Shown here piece by piece: positions 33,801 through 45,472 of a DNA stretch of 64,000 nucleotides. Below the pieces are notes generated by a model. The model saw only the letters and a program-made list of their open reading frames with translations, was not told the DNA's origin and did not search any database. Where the stretch lies: the NCBI GenBank assembly GCA_900073065.1, contig FJOG01000002.1, positions 1,892,243 through 1,956,242 of the forward strand, given 5' to 3'. The position numbers were made by a program, and so were the translations under genes. Within the stretch, counting starts at the first letter, position 1; each line of letters opens with the position of its first letter. This DNA is from Phialocephala subalpina. Lineage: Eukaryota; Ascomycota; Leotiomycetes; Helotiales; Mollisiaceae.

Positions 33801-36297
33801 CATTGTCAGCAGGACCGTCGGCTTCGCGGCGGTGAGCCTCCTCTGAGGTCATAGCTGGCGCAAAGCCATCATCTCCCTCTTCCGTCTCAAGAATGACATC
33901 CTTGTGGCTGCGTCTGCTAGCAAGACTCTGTTGTCGAGAGTGATCGAAGATGGCGCGCTTGCCATTAACAAGGCCGGTCTCAGCTTCGGTGTTCTTCCCG
34001 TCCTGCTGAATATGGTCCAACTCATAGAGAAGGTTGTCCAGCTTGCCCAAGCTACGTTGCCGCTCTACAACGTGCTCCAGGCGGTCAATCTCTCGCTGCA
34101 TGAGCTCAGCATCCTGATCTGCCTCGGCGAGTCGCTCCTCGAGAGTAGAGATGTAATCTTCGCATGCTGCTTCGTTTTCACGAACACGAGCAATCTCCTT
34201 TCGAAGCTCCATCACAATGGCCGAGTTCTTCTCCTCACCTGATGTGTGCCCGTCGAGTTTGGCTTCAAGGTCATGCAGATAGTTTTCGGTGCTTGATTCC
34301 CGGTCAATCAACTTCTGCAAGCGAGCTTGGAGCTGCTGATTCACAGTTTCGGTGTAAGCGCACTTGGTTTCTTTTTCCAGAAGTATCGTCTCACAATTCG
34401 ACAGGGAGCTTCGTGTGCTCGACAGAGATTGTTCCAGGGTCTGAATTGTCTTCTCATATTCCAGGACAACCTGTTCAACAGCTTCGGCAAAAGAGTTCGA
34501 ACGCTTTAATCTTTCGGTGGCACTGTCGCCTAAAGTATTCTCGAAAGCTTGATTGTCGGCAAGCTCGCTATCTCGAGCCTTTGCCATCTCAGAGATGAGT
34601 TTTGCATGACGCTGGCTGAGAGCTGTGTAGTTTTCCTGGGTGTCGAGAAGTTGGTTCTGTAGCTCCATTTCTCGTTCGTTTTGTCGCTCGGGCCTCTCGA
34701 TGGTTGCATGGCTACGGCGATCGCCTCCGCGCTCGGTGCTCCGGATCTGCTCTCGAAGGAACGCAACCTCTGCCTTCAGACGCTCAATCAGCGCGTGCTT
34801 GTCACTCTCGTCTGACACCTGCTGAATTCTAGGCTTGCTCTGGATGGCTCGAGCCCGCTGTGCGTACTGCACGGTATTCAACGTCTCGCTGAGATGGAAC
34901 TCGGCCGGTGTCACGCAAGCAATCATATACGTAATTGCGTTCCCTCCTAACGAATCTTGGAGAAGTCGTGTGAGCTTTGAGTCGCGATATGAGACGTGAG
35001 AGCCGGCCTGGCGAGATGACAGTTGTGAGATGACTTTGCCGAGACTTGCAAGACCCGCATTGATTGATATCCCCTCCTTTGCACGTTCACCCTGTGCACC
35101 AGTATTCTTAAGTCTTTCACTTCCAGCCAAATCAACAAAGTGAAGTTTGCTGTCGATAGTGACCATAGTGTCTGCGCCAGTCATTGCTTCCAAAGGAACC
35201 GAGAATCGCTTTTGTGCTTGGCCTTGCTCTGTTTGGTATTTGCTTTTACGCTGCACAAGATTGAGACTGAATACAGCATGTGATCGAGAGGATTTTGCGT
35301 TGATGGCAGTCGAATCGGTTTGTCGGATCATGGAGCCGAAATTGAGGGCGTTCATCAAATCCTCCACAGAGTTGATCTCGACTTGGTGCAACCCAGTCAA
35401 GAGGATGTGTCCCTTGACATCTTCTCGAATTGTTACATTGCCCCTCTCACCAAATGGCACACCTTCGGGGACCAGGAGATCGCGAAGCTGCTCATTGTAG
35501 ATCTCGACGTATGTCGCCTTTAATGTCCAATTCTTCTCGACATTTTTTGCCAGCATAGCGGCAGAATTCGCTGAGTATCTCGTAGGGGTCCGCAATCCGG
35601 ACATCGAATTTCGATTGCTCTGTCGGGGTCCCTCAAGTTTCTCGAATAGCGCTGTACCAGCACGTGGGATGACACCTAGCACAGCATTACATTAGTTTCC
35701 GTGCACCCTGAATGTGACACCAAATTCAGCCGAAGAAGAATAATTGCAACTCACCCATAACATCCATGTTGCCCTGGTCTAGTGGTCCAGAGGTTCCCAT
35801 AGTATATGACTTTCCAGCACCGGATTGACCATATGCCAACATAGAGACGTTGTATCCTTGCACAAACGAGCTGACACTTTCGACAAGATATTCCCAAATT
35901 CCCTCCTGGTTGACATCCTCGCCAAATACTTTGTCGAACACAAAGAGTTTCTTGCCTTGTGGCGAATCGATAGCCAGGCCCGTCGGGGAGGTGACTTGGA
36001 CCATCGATCTTTGGAAACGCTGGGGAATAAGTTCAAATCCGGGATCTGATGGTTTGAGTGGAGGCCGCACGCGAACAGCTGCATGGCAAATAAGTATGTC
36101 TCTGTTTCCTGCAGGACGATGTGATATAACGTACCGACTTTGACAGAAGTTTTACCATCTTCGTCCGAGGCTCTGCTGCCTCCGCCGCCCTTGCTCGTCA
36201 TGCTCATTCTGCTGTTTGTCCTAGGAGCAGCTCGCATCATCTGGCTCACCGGCCGAGGACGGTCACCCAAAGGCGATCCTGGCGGAGAGCTTGCCAT
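30899..36297 (-). CDS. Kinesin motor protein, kinesin-4-like, long coiled coil
   Basis: Four exons: 36135-36297, 35755-36078, 31534-35675 and 30899-31486 (introns 56, 79 and 47 nt); 1,738 residues. The motor domain lies near the N-terminus: AVRVRPPLKP opening strand, P-loop GQSGAGKSYTMG near residue 138, switch I NAKSSRSH, switch II VDLAGSERLKNTG, and the microtubule-binding helix SYRDSKLTRLLQDSLGG. The exon junctions fall inside the motor and restore MGVIPRAG. After the neck comes about 1,200 residues of heptad-like coiled coil (QQLQARLQKL, ELEQAHATSRD and many more), a Pro-rich linker near the last intron, and a basic end KKKKKGSLNCF. The N-terminal motor and very long stalk suggest a plus-end-directed dimer; the kinesin-4 placement is from layout and moderately sure. 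The gene is intact. Confidence 0.9.
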
Positions 36298-36722
36298 GGC
36301 TCTGTAGTATCCTTCGTTGCGACAAAATGTTGTTTGTGTTGATGACGATGGTGCGGTTGTGTCGTGTTCAAAGGGTGAGATCGTTTATCGGTGAAGTCTC
36401 GCAAATAAAAAAGTAAAGTTTAGGACGCCGCTGTCATGTCGCAGAAGAGTGAATCGGGTGTTGATAGTAGCGACAGTCTCAGGTCTCTCCTTTTCCCAGC
36501 ATACCCCAGCCGAAAATTAAGCAACGCGTCGCTTCGGTGTTTGCTGCGGACTGTCTGATTCGCGGATGGGCGTTTGTATATTTGACTGCGGTCGCGATAA
36601 TAGCAACAGAGTTTGGAGAGGTCGGATGGGCGTATTGCCGGGGGGGAGGTCGCGTCTGAGGAGGACGAAGACAAGACAATCTCGCACCGCGAAGGTGAGG
36701 ATAAGATAGAGGAAGAAGGAGT

Positions 36723-36758
36723 GCAGAGGCAGAGGCAGAGGCAGAGGCAGAGGCAGAG
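36723..36758. repeat. (GCAGAG)6 microsatellite
   Basis: Six perfect tandem copies of GCAGAG in a purine-rich tract upstream of the kinesin start. It translates to Arg-Gln (plus strand) or Leu-Pro/Cys-Leu (minus strand) repeats, which explains the open frames here. Confidence 0.9.
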
Positions 36759-38092
36759 GAGGATGAGACGAATGGCGACAACAGACCGCACGGCCAGGTA
36801 CCGTACAGCATCCACTCATTGGTCCCAGTCCCAGTCCTGGCCAGCTCCCCTGCTCTCGCACGTTGCAGCGGAGGAAAAGGAGGCCGCTAGCACTACTGTG
36901 GTATTTTCCCTGAAACTAGGCCTTTTGGGTGCACACCCTCACGCGCAAGTGCCTGACAACGGCTTTTGCCAGGCTGCTATTTTCAGGGGGAGAAGCCTCT
37001 AGGAAGAGAGAAAGAAAGCCAGGCGAATCGAATCATCTCTGGGAAGGAAGACAACCAGGCAAATCAGCATCGTGGGATCTGGGCCCGGATGCAAGCAGAA
37101 GAAACAACACAACGCGCTCTATTTTAGACGACCTACCGTTACACTGATCCTACAGTAAGCACACATCAAAAGTTCAAAACACAACAGAGCACATGGCACC
37201 ACACGACTCAGAGTCAACTCAAGTCAACACTGATCCACTGTGATACTGCCGGAGACCTGGGCTCCTCTCCCTTCTCCTCAGCTATATGCCTCCGAATATA
37301 CCGCGGGCAACTGATCCCAAAACATCAAGTGTGTGCTCATCTGCGGGCTGGAGCCAGAGCCAACGGAGGGCATTTCCACGCATGAAGTTCCCCCAAGAGA
37401 TGCGTCCGCTCCCAAATCAGCAGCCCTGCCCATAGTACCATTCTCCACCAGCTGAACACAGAAAGCTGGAGGACGCTGTCCAGGTCAGGTCGTCGACGAC
37501 GAGGTGTTGCCCAGCCTTCCGACAAAGTTTATTTCATGGCCGGCGGCGAGGGCGGACCACCACGGCTTTGAATCGTCCTGTCTCCCGGCGGCGATCTGAT
37601 ACTCTCTACCCGTAGTTTGCAATCTTTGGATTCTGGTACGTTCACAGTGTCAGCGGCGTCAGTACAGTTAGTTCTACGCGTACTTGGCCGGCGCGTGGTT
37701 AGGAGATAAATTGGAAATGTCCGCTATGAGGGATGCACAAGGGCAGCCTTATTCCCCGAACGTTGGTTTTAAGATTGCGGTTTCCACTTCCAGACGATCA
37801 CAGCTGTTTCACGATGTCGAGGGCGCCCACCTTTTGAAGCTATCCCAACTCGAGAATTCGACTCTTAGCGACCCTGAGTCTGGCTTCGTGGCTGGATAGC
37901 GAAGATTAGCTGATGAGCACAGAGCGCTGGCTGCTTTTTGGAGGATATTGATGCCGTGCAGCACCCAGCCCAGGCTGATGAGCAACTAAAGCCTCACCTG
38001 CAGCATCTACTGTATGTACAAATTCCTGGGCCTCCTCGGACACGGGATAAAAACGTTCGAACAGATCTTCAAATCTTCTCCCGTCCGTTCTT

Positions 38093-38105
38093 CCCCCCCC
38101 CCCCC
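38093..38105 (+). repeat. Poly-C homopolymer (13 C)
   Basis: Thirteen C residues in a row in noncoding sequence. Runs of this length are prone to length variation and sequencing error. Confidence 0.85.
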
Positions 38106-39289
38106 TGATTCCCAGATATGGACGACTAGATCTTCACCACACCGCCTTCGCAACCCATGGTTCATCACAGTGATCAGAGACAAGGTCAGAAATGAGGCAA
38201 GCCTCGGCGCAAAAACCTCCTCCTCGTCAGTGGACACATCCACAAGCTGATGTGCTTCCGAGTGGCTTTCGCGCGAACTCCTCGCGCAAAGAACGCAAGC
38301 ACAGGCGCTCTCACATCTTGAGATTTTCACTCTTCAAACTTCACAAATTCCTTCTTTGTTTCTTAGTTCGCCTCACGGCCCGCTCCTGTATTTCGCAAGC
38401 TTTCCGATTTCTTTCGCTCTCAAAAATGTCTGCTTTGACGTGAGACATTTCTATATTAACGGCCACTATATCTGACCGCGAAGGTTCAATCTCGCGGACC
38501 ATCGCTTCAACTGACGCAAATCGACGGGCGTTCTTTTGATCACAACGGGGTCTGGCCCATGGTCTGAGCATACGGGAAGGATATTGATAAGCTCCAGGCC
38601 TGTCTCCCGAAAACCCCACTTCAAAACTCTACAACATGTCAACAGCCAACCTGCAAAGCATGCCGCTGTCACGAGTCTCTATCAACCTTCCTTTTACAAC
38701 GGACTTGCATGTAACTACCGGAATCTGCTCTTGTTCTCAGCAAGTCTACACGCTGGATAAAGATGTTCGTGCAGTCGTCCGAGCGTGCATGCAGAACTTG
38801 GCTCTGCGCGCACGGATATCAAAAGTTTATGTTTCCGCTTTTCGTTTCCAGGTCTTCCTCGAGTTCGGGGAACTCAAAAATGGGAGGTAGCTTCTTTGGA
38901 TTTAGGGTGCAGTTCTCATCCTCTCCACTTTTGACGACTTGGAAATAACCATGCTTGAATTGTTCGTGATGTTGGCCTGAAGTTCACGGGTGAACAACAA
39001 GGACCCAAGTGGGTCGAGAGCATGAAGATATACTTAGTCTCTAGTCTTTGGAGCATGTTTATCTATGTACTGTACTTGAGAATGAGTCGAAATGACTACG
39101 ACCAACGAGGTATTGTCTAGTCCAGATACCAAGCATGACTCATGGGCTCAGGGTCCATCTTTAACCTTCAGCCTCTGCGCACGTTCAGGACTCAGCTCTC
39201 TTCGTGATCCGCGTTTCGTTCTTGAGTTTGCTTGTGATTCGCGTCAATCGGCATGATCAGCATGAGTTTTAAATAGCAAAAATAGCATT

Positions 39290-41144
39290 ATGACCTCTAC
39301 CCCGCCATTGAATCTCGAAAGCTATGCTTGGAAACAACTCTCTGATAAGCCATCAGTCTGGCAACGTCCAGCTCTAGCTGGAGAGTCCATGGTAAGTGTA
39401 ATCGAGAACCCGTAGTTTTTAGACCTTTCGTTTACACGCGCATCTACTCGTTATCTAGCCAAAAGAGGCGGTTTTTACCTCTACGCTTGAAACGTTTCCG
39501 GAAAAGGCAATTATTGACTCTTCTTCTAGTGGATTCCTAGATCCAAAGACCTCCACGAGCTTTTCATATGCAGCACACTGACATTCAAACCTCCTGTTCT
39601 CCGTCGGACATTCAATGAATCTACCAAATCTGCATGGACAACTCTCCGTTTCCACGTACCCGAACTTGGCCTGAGCACGAAAAGCGGGAGGGACGGCAAG
39701 TCTTTTATGCAGTATCACGCTCCTTCTGTTCAAGCCGCCAATGCTTGGATCTCCCGAACTTCTTCCTTTCAAAGCGGAAGCTCAAAACAAGATTTTGACG
39801 TGCTAAGGAAGACAGTGCTTGACGCAAAGCAAGACCATGATGCCGATAATGCGTTTTTACTCTCACGTGCAATACTTGAAGATGAGAATAAGGGTGGGAA
39901 TAGGGCTGAGCTAGTTAAGCACGCCCAGATCATGATCTACGTAGATCATCAGGTTGCAGATGGGATTGGAGCACGTATCTTACTCGGGAAATATCTCACG
40001 CTTCTTTCTTCCGATCTCGGCAGAGACGCTGATGATGTAGAGAGGGACATCAGATGGGAAGATAGCTGGAAGAACCTATCGCCGCCTTGGATTACTCTCA
40101 TGAATTCAGACCAGATAATCTCCGGACTGGAATACGAAGATAATGCGGCAGAGAATCAGAATGTTATTCTCAATAAATTGGTAAGCTGAGATATTTCTTG
40201 CCCCTATTTTTGACTTTCAGATCGTCTCATCTGATACACTTTGCAGAAACACAATCCAGGCCTCCCCCTCCTCCCCTCCCCCCACCACAACCTCCCACCA
40301 ACCCAAGAAACCCATTTTACAATCCTCTCCACGCATCAAACAACCGCCCTCCTCTCCGCCATAAAACATGTCATCAGTCCAACCTCAAACATCACCCATC
40401 TCGGCCACGCCGCTATGGTCCTAGCCATTCTTCGCTCCATTCAGCTACCGACAACCACCCGAGCCCTTTACTCGCCATGTTGGCTTAATGGACGACGGTA
40501 TCTACGAGACTCTGAACTAGCGAAGAGCTATGTGCCGATTTGTCAGTCTTTCGCTCCGGTGGTGTTTGATGGAATGGAGGAGTTGGTGCTTTCACCCGAG
40601 GCAACGAAAGGAGAGCTCGGGGCGAAGCTGATCAGGGCTTGTAGAGTTGCCACGGGGGAGTATGGGATGATCAAAGCTAGGAAAAGCATGTTGCCCGAAT
40701 GTGTGGTGCTGTTCGAGGAACTTGGGCAGAAGATGGCACTCTCTGCGGAGCAGAACAAGAAAAGTGCTTCTGAAGGAGAGACTAAGAAGAGTGAAGAGCC
40801 TCAAACAGCAGACCCAGTAAGCCCCCTCCTCGCTCTTTTTCTTTCCCTTACCTCCCTAGACACTTGACTAACGAACCCAGTTCTTCCTCAGCGACGGCGT
40901 AACAGAACAATACATATCACACTCCTACCCTATATCATCTCCAGAGCCACTTATCACAGTAGACGACGTCCAATTCGCTGCCAGTTCTGAGAAGAACCTA
41001 ATCGTAAGAATGAGCAGCTGGCGAGGCCAAACGACGATTTCAGGGGAGTGGAAGGGATGTGATTTTGATAAGGTTGTAATCGTTAGGTTTTTGGAAGAGA
41101 TGTTCAAGATCATGTTCTCGATCGTGGATGATAAGGATATTTGA
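39290..41144 (+). CDS. CoA-dependent acyltransferase-like protein (HxxxDG)
   Basis: Four exons, all in phase 0: 39290-39391, 39530-40180, 40247-40816 and 40881-41144; 528 residues. The first intron (138 nt, GTAAGT...CTTCTTCTAG) is longer than usual; joining it gives GESM-WIPRSKDLHELFICS. The catalytic motif HQVADG (HxxxDG) lies in exon 2, and WLNGRRYL in exon 3 resembles the second conserved block of this fold. The overall shape resembles fungal acetyltransferases of the alcohol-acetyltransferase/condensation-domain-like superfamily, which move acyl groups from CoA onto hydroxyl groups of alcohols or secondary metabolites. No biosynthetic partner genes lie next to it, so the substrate is unknown. 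No signal peptide is seen. Confidence 0.8.
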
Positions 41145-42856
41145 TTTTAGACTTTTAGACCTGTGTTAATGCTGAACGAATAACGACTGTATCGGTGCAT
41201 TTCCAAATTCCTGTTTTGCAAATTGCAAGACCAGGTTCGTTTCAACGTCCTCTTCTACTCCTTTCAAAGTGATTTCGATTTAGGCATCGAACATCAACCC
41301 AGCCACATCCCAATCGGGTTGAAATGCAAGAGTTCGTCCAGACTCAGCTTGAATATCCTGGTTACAATGTCCGTCAGAGTCTGGGATCGAGTGAAGTATC
41401 ACAGAGTCCAACTCAATATCAAAGCGAAAGCTAGACTGCTCTCAGCTCAGAGTATGAGATAATGAGAGTGGATATCCGATTAATAGTTTAAAGAAGGGAG
41501 GAGGATTTGTAAGCCTCGACGTATAACAAAAGCAAATTTTGATTTAATCTTCATCAGGAAATAACAATCTATGTTTTAAATATGCAGCAAACGGGAATTC
41601 TACCCTAATGTCTGGTTTGGGATAGGGATGTGTTACTATTATAAATCTTAACAGATAGTCAAACGGTAGATCCCATTGTCCGGAAAGAAGAAAATTCAAG
41701 TTATACTCAAAACTACCTTCCCGATGTCCAGCAAACTCTGGAAGATCGCAAAGCACAACAAGATAAAACTAATGTCCCATCGAAAGTCAAACGTTGCGAC
41801 GGTGGGGTGGAGCAGAGCAAGATGCTGCGCACCATCGCCTCCCTCATCTCTCTGATTATATCGAGGGCAAACCCAGGGCCCAGTAAGGTTTCAAACCGCT
41901 TCTCAACTTTCTTAGAAGCCCCTTTCTTGGCCCCAATGATTGATCAAGCTCTTGAATTATATGCCTTCTAATAAACCGGACTCTGTTATCAATGTCCAAC
42001 ATGAGGGTAGGATATTTATAACTTTCGAAACTCCCTCGGCAATCAAACCTCCAAAGTCACAATAGACAATTCAAAGATATCAGAACTTTAGAAGGAAATA
42101 ATATGTTATATCGAGGGCAAACCCAGGGCCCAGTAAGGTTTCAAACCGCTTCTCAACTTTCTTAGAAGCCCCTTTCTTGGCCCCAATGATTGATCAAGCT
42201 CTTGAATTATATGCCTTCTAATAAACCGGACTCTGTTATCAATGTCCAACATGAGGGTAGGATATTTATAACTTTCGAAACTCCCTCGGCAATCAAACCT
42301 CCAAAGTCACAATAGACAATTCAAAGATATCAGAACTTTAGAAGGAAATAATATGAGTTGTTTCGCGATGACTGGGAGTCCCGCAAGGGGGGTTTTTCAG
42401 GGCTTGATATTCTGAGCCCACATCACGACCTAGAAGAGATACGCGACATACTGGTCAATGGAGCTGTGGTCAATATGAACAAACGAACCGGGACGGGTAT
42501 CAGATCTCAGATCAACTCTGAAAAATGCCGAGGCGGCGGCGGTGATGAAGAGTGTAGGTGGACAACATGCAAGACATGGAGGAGTATTGGGCCAAAGGAC
42601 GAGACCCCTGAAGTCGCTGGACACTTTAGCTCGGCAATATAAGAACCATCGCCAGGTCGGAGATGTATTTCATTACCCCAATATCTGAACGGAAATGGGA
42701 CATTCACGCCCACCGCAAGAATTGAAATGCCCCAAACTAGGGCGGTGCGTATGACTGGCAAAAATGACTTTATAATCAACTGTTGGGTATCATGACCAGT
42801 ACAACGCCTTCCAAATGCAAATCTATCAGCTCCTTCTCCTGATGCAAGACTCACAA
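41145..42856. other. Gene-free stretch holding the first 250-bp tandem duplication
   Basis: Apart from the duplication at 41856-42355, I see no supported gene. A 70-codon minus-strand open frame at 41544-41756 (GTG start, ending LLFPDED) reads like protein but has no recognisable relative and a stop just upstream; it could be a remnant of a lost gene. The plus-strand frame at 42358-42642 also lacks features. Confidence 0.45.
41856..42355. repeat. Perfect tandem duplication, 2 x 250 bp
   Basis: 41856-42105 and 42106-42355 are identical by eye over the full 250 bases. The flanks differ immediately on both sides. The unit is noncoding or carries only short open frames. It has the same unit length as the second duplication at 62651-63150. 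Confidence 0.92.
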
Positions 42857-44044
42857 TCAAGCATCAGCCATAGCAGTATCCTCGTCTTGACCGCGCAACT
42901 CCTGCATCATAGCAAGCATCTCCTCCTTCCACTCCCTGTACTCCGCCCTCTTATCCACAGACAAATAATCATACTTTGCCTGATACATCGTATCCGGTTT
43001 CCTCTCTCTACCTCCTACCACAATCTCGTCCTCCTCCTCTCTCCCCAACTCTTGATCAACATCAACATCCGCCATCTCGCCCTCGACCCCACTCCCCTCA
43101 GGCACATTCAACCACCAATCCAACCCCTTCCACCCCCTCCCATTAACCTCCCTATTCCACCCCATAACATCCCCAACTACAAGACCCTCCCACCCCTTCC
43201 ACCCCTCCTCTCCCTCACCAACCCTCTTAACCACCCACTCATCCTCTCTCGCCCCCGCAATAACATCCCTAGCCATCTTCTGCCTCGCACTCGTCTCAAA
43301 CCCCCTCCTGTCCTTCTCTCTCATCCTCACAACAACCAAGAACCAAATACTCGCTATCAACGCCGGTACATTCCTATTTCCCTTCTCTTCACTGACCATT
43401 GCTTCGATCTCGGGGTTTGGACAAGGTGAGCTTAAGAGGGTTTCGACGCCGGCTAGGATGTGTGGGTAGGCTTTGGGCGTTTCCATTGATTTGCAGAGGT
43501 GGCGGGTTACGCATTCTATCCATCGCGGGATCTTGCTTTCTTTTTCGGGTTTCGAGGCGTGTTTGAGTCCGCGTTTGGGGGTTCGGTGGGAAGGGGTGGA
43601 GGTTGAGAAAGATTTGAAGCTTTGTTCTTTATTCGGTGTCCCTCTCTGCGGTAAAGGTTTCGAAGGTGTAGATCTCGCGGAGCGTTGCGCTTTCGCTCTC
43701 GCGGCGGAAGTTTGAAGGGTGCGGTCGAAGTAGGCGTATAGTTTTGTATAGGCGCGGGGTGGGATTGGAGGATGAGATTCGATTTGAGGGAGGTTGAGAA
43801 TAGTCTTCAACCTACAATTTGTCATCAACAAATTTGTACAAAGAGAGAGGAGAAGAGAGCGGTACCGTTCACAAGCCAAGTTCGCGCAAGCATACACTCG
43901 CGCGATTTCTTCGTCTGGTTTGAGAGAGCATTTGTTTCTCGATTGAGAGAGGAGGGAATCTGCGAGATCGATGAGCTCACGGGGGAGAGTGCCTGAGTGG
44001 CGGGGGATGAGATTCGTGAGGGTGCGTTCGATTGGGCGGCTCAT
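42857..44044 (-). CDS. ORC6: Origin recognition complex subunit 6
   Basis: The N-terminus MSRPIERTLTNLIPRHSGTL is the typical first helix of fungal Orc6, followed by a second TFIIB-like helical block. A central disordered basic segment (PSKPLPQRGTP) and a C-terminal acidic end (DEDTAMADA) follow. The preferred model has exons 43866-44044 and 42857-43811, with a 54-nt intron (GTACCG...TTGTAG). Removing it gives ACERLKTILNLPQI, which suits Orc6 better than the in-frame readthrough YRSLLLSLCTNLLMTNC. The product is 377 residues spliced, 395 unspliced. Orc6 is the smallest ORC subunit, needed for MCM2-7 loading at replication origins. Confidence 0.85.
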   Translation of the reverse strand: MSRPIERTLTNLIPRHSGTLPRELIDLADSLLSQSRNKCSLKPDEEIARVYACANLACERYRSLLLSLCTNLLMTNCRLKTILNLPQIESHPPIPPRAYTKLYAYFDRTLQTSAARAKAQRSARSTPSKPLPQRGTPNKEQSFKSFSTSTPSHRTPKRGLKHASKPEKESKIPRWIECVTRHLCKSMETPKAYPHILAGVETLLSSPCPNPEIEAMVSEEKGNRNVPALIASIWFLVVVRMREKDRRGFETSARQKMARDVIAGAREDEWVVKRVGEGEEGWKGWEGLVVGDVMGWNREVNGRGWKGLDWWLNVPEGSGVEGEMADVDVDQELGREEEDEIVVGGRERKPDTMYQAKYDYLSVDKRAEYREWKEEMLAMMQELRGQDEDTAMADA

Positions 44045-44429
44045 TTTGGTGGTTGTCTAGGAGAGGTTGTCTGGAGGTTGAGGTCTTTATCAACTCGAGT
44101 TGGTAACTTCAAAGGGGGGTCCGTGCATCTCGTGTAAATTTCGCGTTGTCGGGCTTCTGAGGATGAAAGCCTGAGATCTTTTTCTAAATCTTACATTCTG
44201 GATCATTGGTCATTGATGGAAAGAAATGTTTCGCAGCCAATATCTTCCATCAGTTTAATTCTTTGAAGTTGAGAGCAAAGTATAAATGCTAAGTATAAGC
44301 TCAATATCTCAACCCATCTCCTCTGATCTCCTCTTGGGAATATGAATTCCAAAACTCATTGTAAAAGACATTACTTTAGTTATCCGATAGCATTCCATGA
44401 ACATCCATGTCCCAGATAGTCATATTACG
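44045..44429. other. Short intergenic, ORC6 promoter
   Basis: 385 bp between the ORC6 start and the stop of the next minus-strand gene. No feature seen. Confidence 0.55.
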
Positions 44430-45472
44430 TTATGTATAATAGGCAGCTGTACCCGCCAATCCCGCTCTGGCCATCATCATCAACTTCTTCGCAGGATTAC
44501 CACATTGGCCTTGCAAACAGATACCCGGCTTGTCGTTCGATGGTTGGGGGCAACAGGTATTGACTGCACAGATGTTTCCGGTGGCCCCAGAACCACAGTC
44601 TGCGTCGGTGGCACCTACATTCATAGGTCAACATACATCAGTTGGGAATTTTGGCAAGAGGACATGTTCCAAGACTAGGTAGACATGAAGGCAGAGAGGA
44701 AACCCCCACGACATGAAGCCGCTGAAAGAGAAGGACAGGTTCGAAACTCACATGGAGTCGACCCGTCACAAAGAGCATTCGCACCACAGAATCCATTATC
44801 AGGCTCAGATCTCGTAGACGAGAAGCAGAAGCAATTGGAACCATTGTTGCAAGTCTGAAAGCTGCCGCAGGTCTTGGCTACACATGCTGTGCTGCTACAA
44901 GAACCATTCTCACAGATGCCGAACGAGCATACATTGCCACAGGAGCCGCAGTTGGCTGGATCGCTGAGAAGGTTTGCGGTGCAGCTTGGTGCCGAGGAAG
45001 ATGTGCTAGAGGAGGAGCCTTTGATGGTGGTCTTTGCGGTCACATTTGCTGTGATGGTGATGGTGGATGGCTGAAATGGTCAGCTATGGCTTGCATTAAG
45101 GTGCAGAGTACTCACAGAAGCTGTGTAGGTGGTAGGTAAAACTCCTAGACAGGAACAGGCACTACCATAAGAACCCGGATCGGTGCAGACTCTTGCATAG
45201 AATGGAATGCCAGGCGTGGGAATCTGACGCTTCGCAACATTGACCGTCGTAGTAGCAACAATGTCGGTGGCATGAACAGTGACGATTGGAGTGAGAGTCG
45301 TCTGAAAGAAGCTCTTGCAATCAACCTTCGCAATCGACGGATGAGAGTTGCCAAGCTGGGTTCCAGTTACAGCACGAGCACAATTGTTGCTGGAACATCC
45401 TGAATCTCTCTTGGCGAAGGTAGCCAGTGCAGTCCCAGCAAAGCAGACGGAGAGAGCCAAGTGAAACTTCAT
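44430..45472 (-). CDS. Cysteine-rich secreted protein, candidate effector or wall protein
   Basis: Three exons, 45116-45472, 44752-45070 and 44430-44614 (introns 45 and 137 nt); 286 residues. Start at the ATG at 45472: the upstream open frame is 5' UTR, since the signal peptide (MKFHLALSVCFAGTALA) begins here. The mature protein has about 26 cysteines in three blocks: FYARVCTDPGSYGSACSCLG, then a Ser-rich linker, then DPANCGSCGNVC with CSFGICENGSC, then CATDADCGSG...TCCPQ...GICLQGQC. The NCGSCGNVC motif resembles the Stig1/EGF-like Cys repeats seen in fungal extracellular proteins. Several such proteins are effectors or surface proteins, but function here is inferred only from secretion and cysteine content. 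The second splice restores the Cys at GSTP-CATDADC. Confidence 0.82.

Larger units (their letters stand above)
36298..39289. other. Gene-poor 3-kb stretch with microsatellites
   Basis: No supported gene. It contains the kinesin promoter, a hexanucleotide repeat at 36723-36758 and a homopolymer C13 at 38093-38105. The ORFs on both strands at 36.4-37.0 kb are translations of the hexamer repeat and its purine-rich flanks. Many short ORFs at 37.7-38.9 kb overlap in several frames and look random. Confidence 0.5.

Noticed and set aside
36613..37002. Plus-strand ORF with Arg/Gln runs at the kinesin promoter
   Set aside because: It is a translation of the GCAGAG microsatellite and purine-rich flanks, in several frames at once, with no independent support.
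39392..39529. An earlier acceptor (TTATCTAG near 39458) for the first intron of the acyltransferase
   Set aside because: Using it leads to a stop in the next exon; the acceptor CTTCTTCTAG at 39529 restores a continuous, family-like sequence.
42815..43429. 204-residue Leu/Pro/His-rich plus-strand frame
   Set aside because: It lies antisense to ORC6 exon 2, which has clear coding features; no splice or start context.
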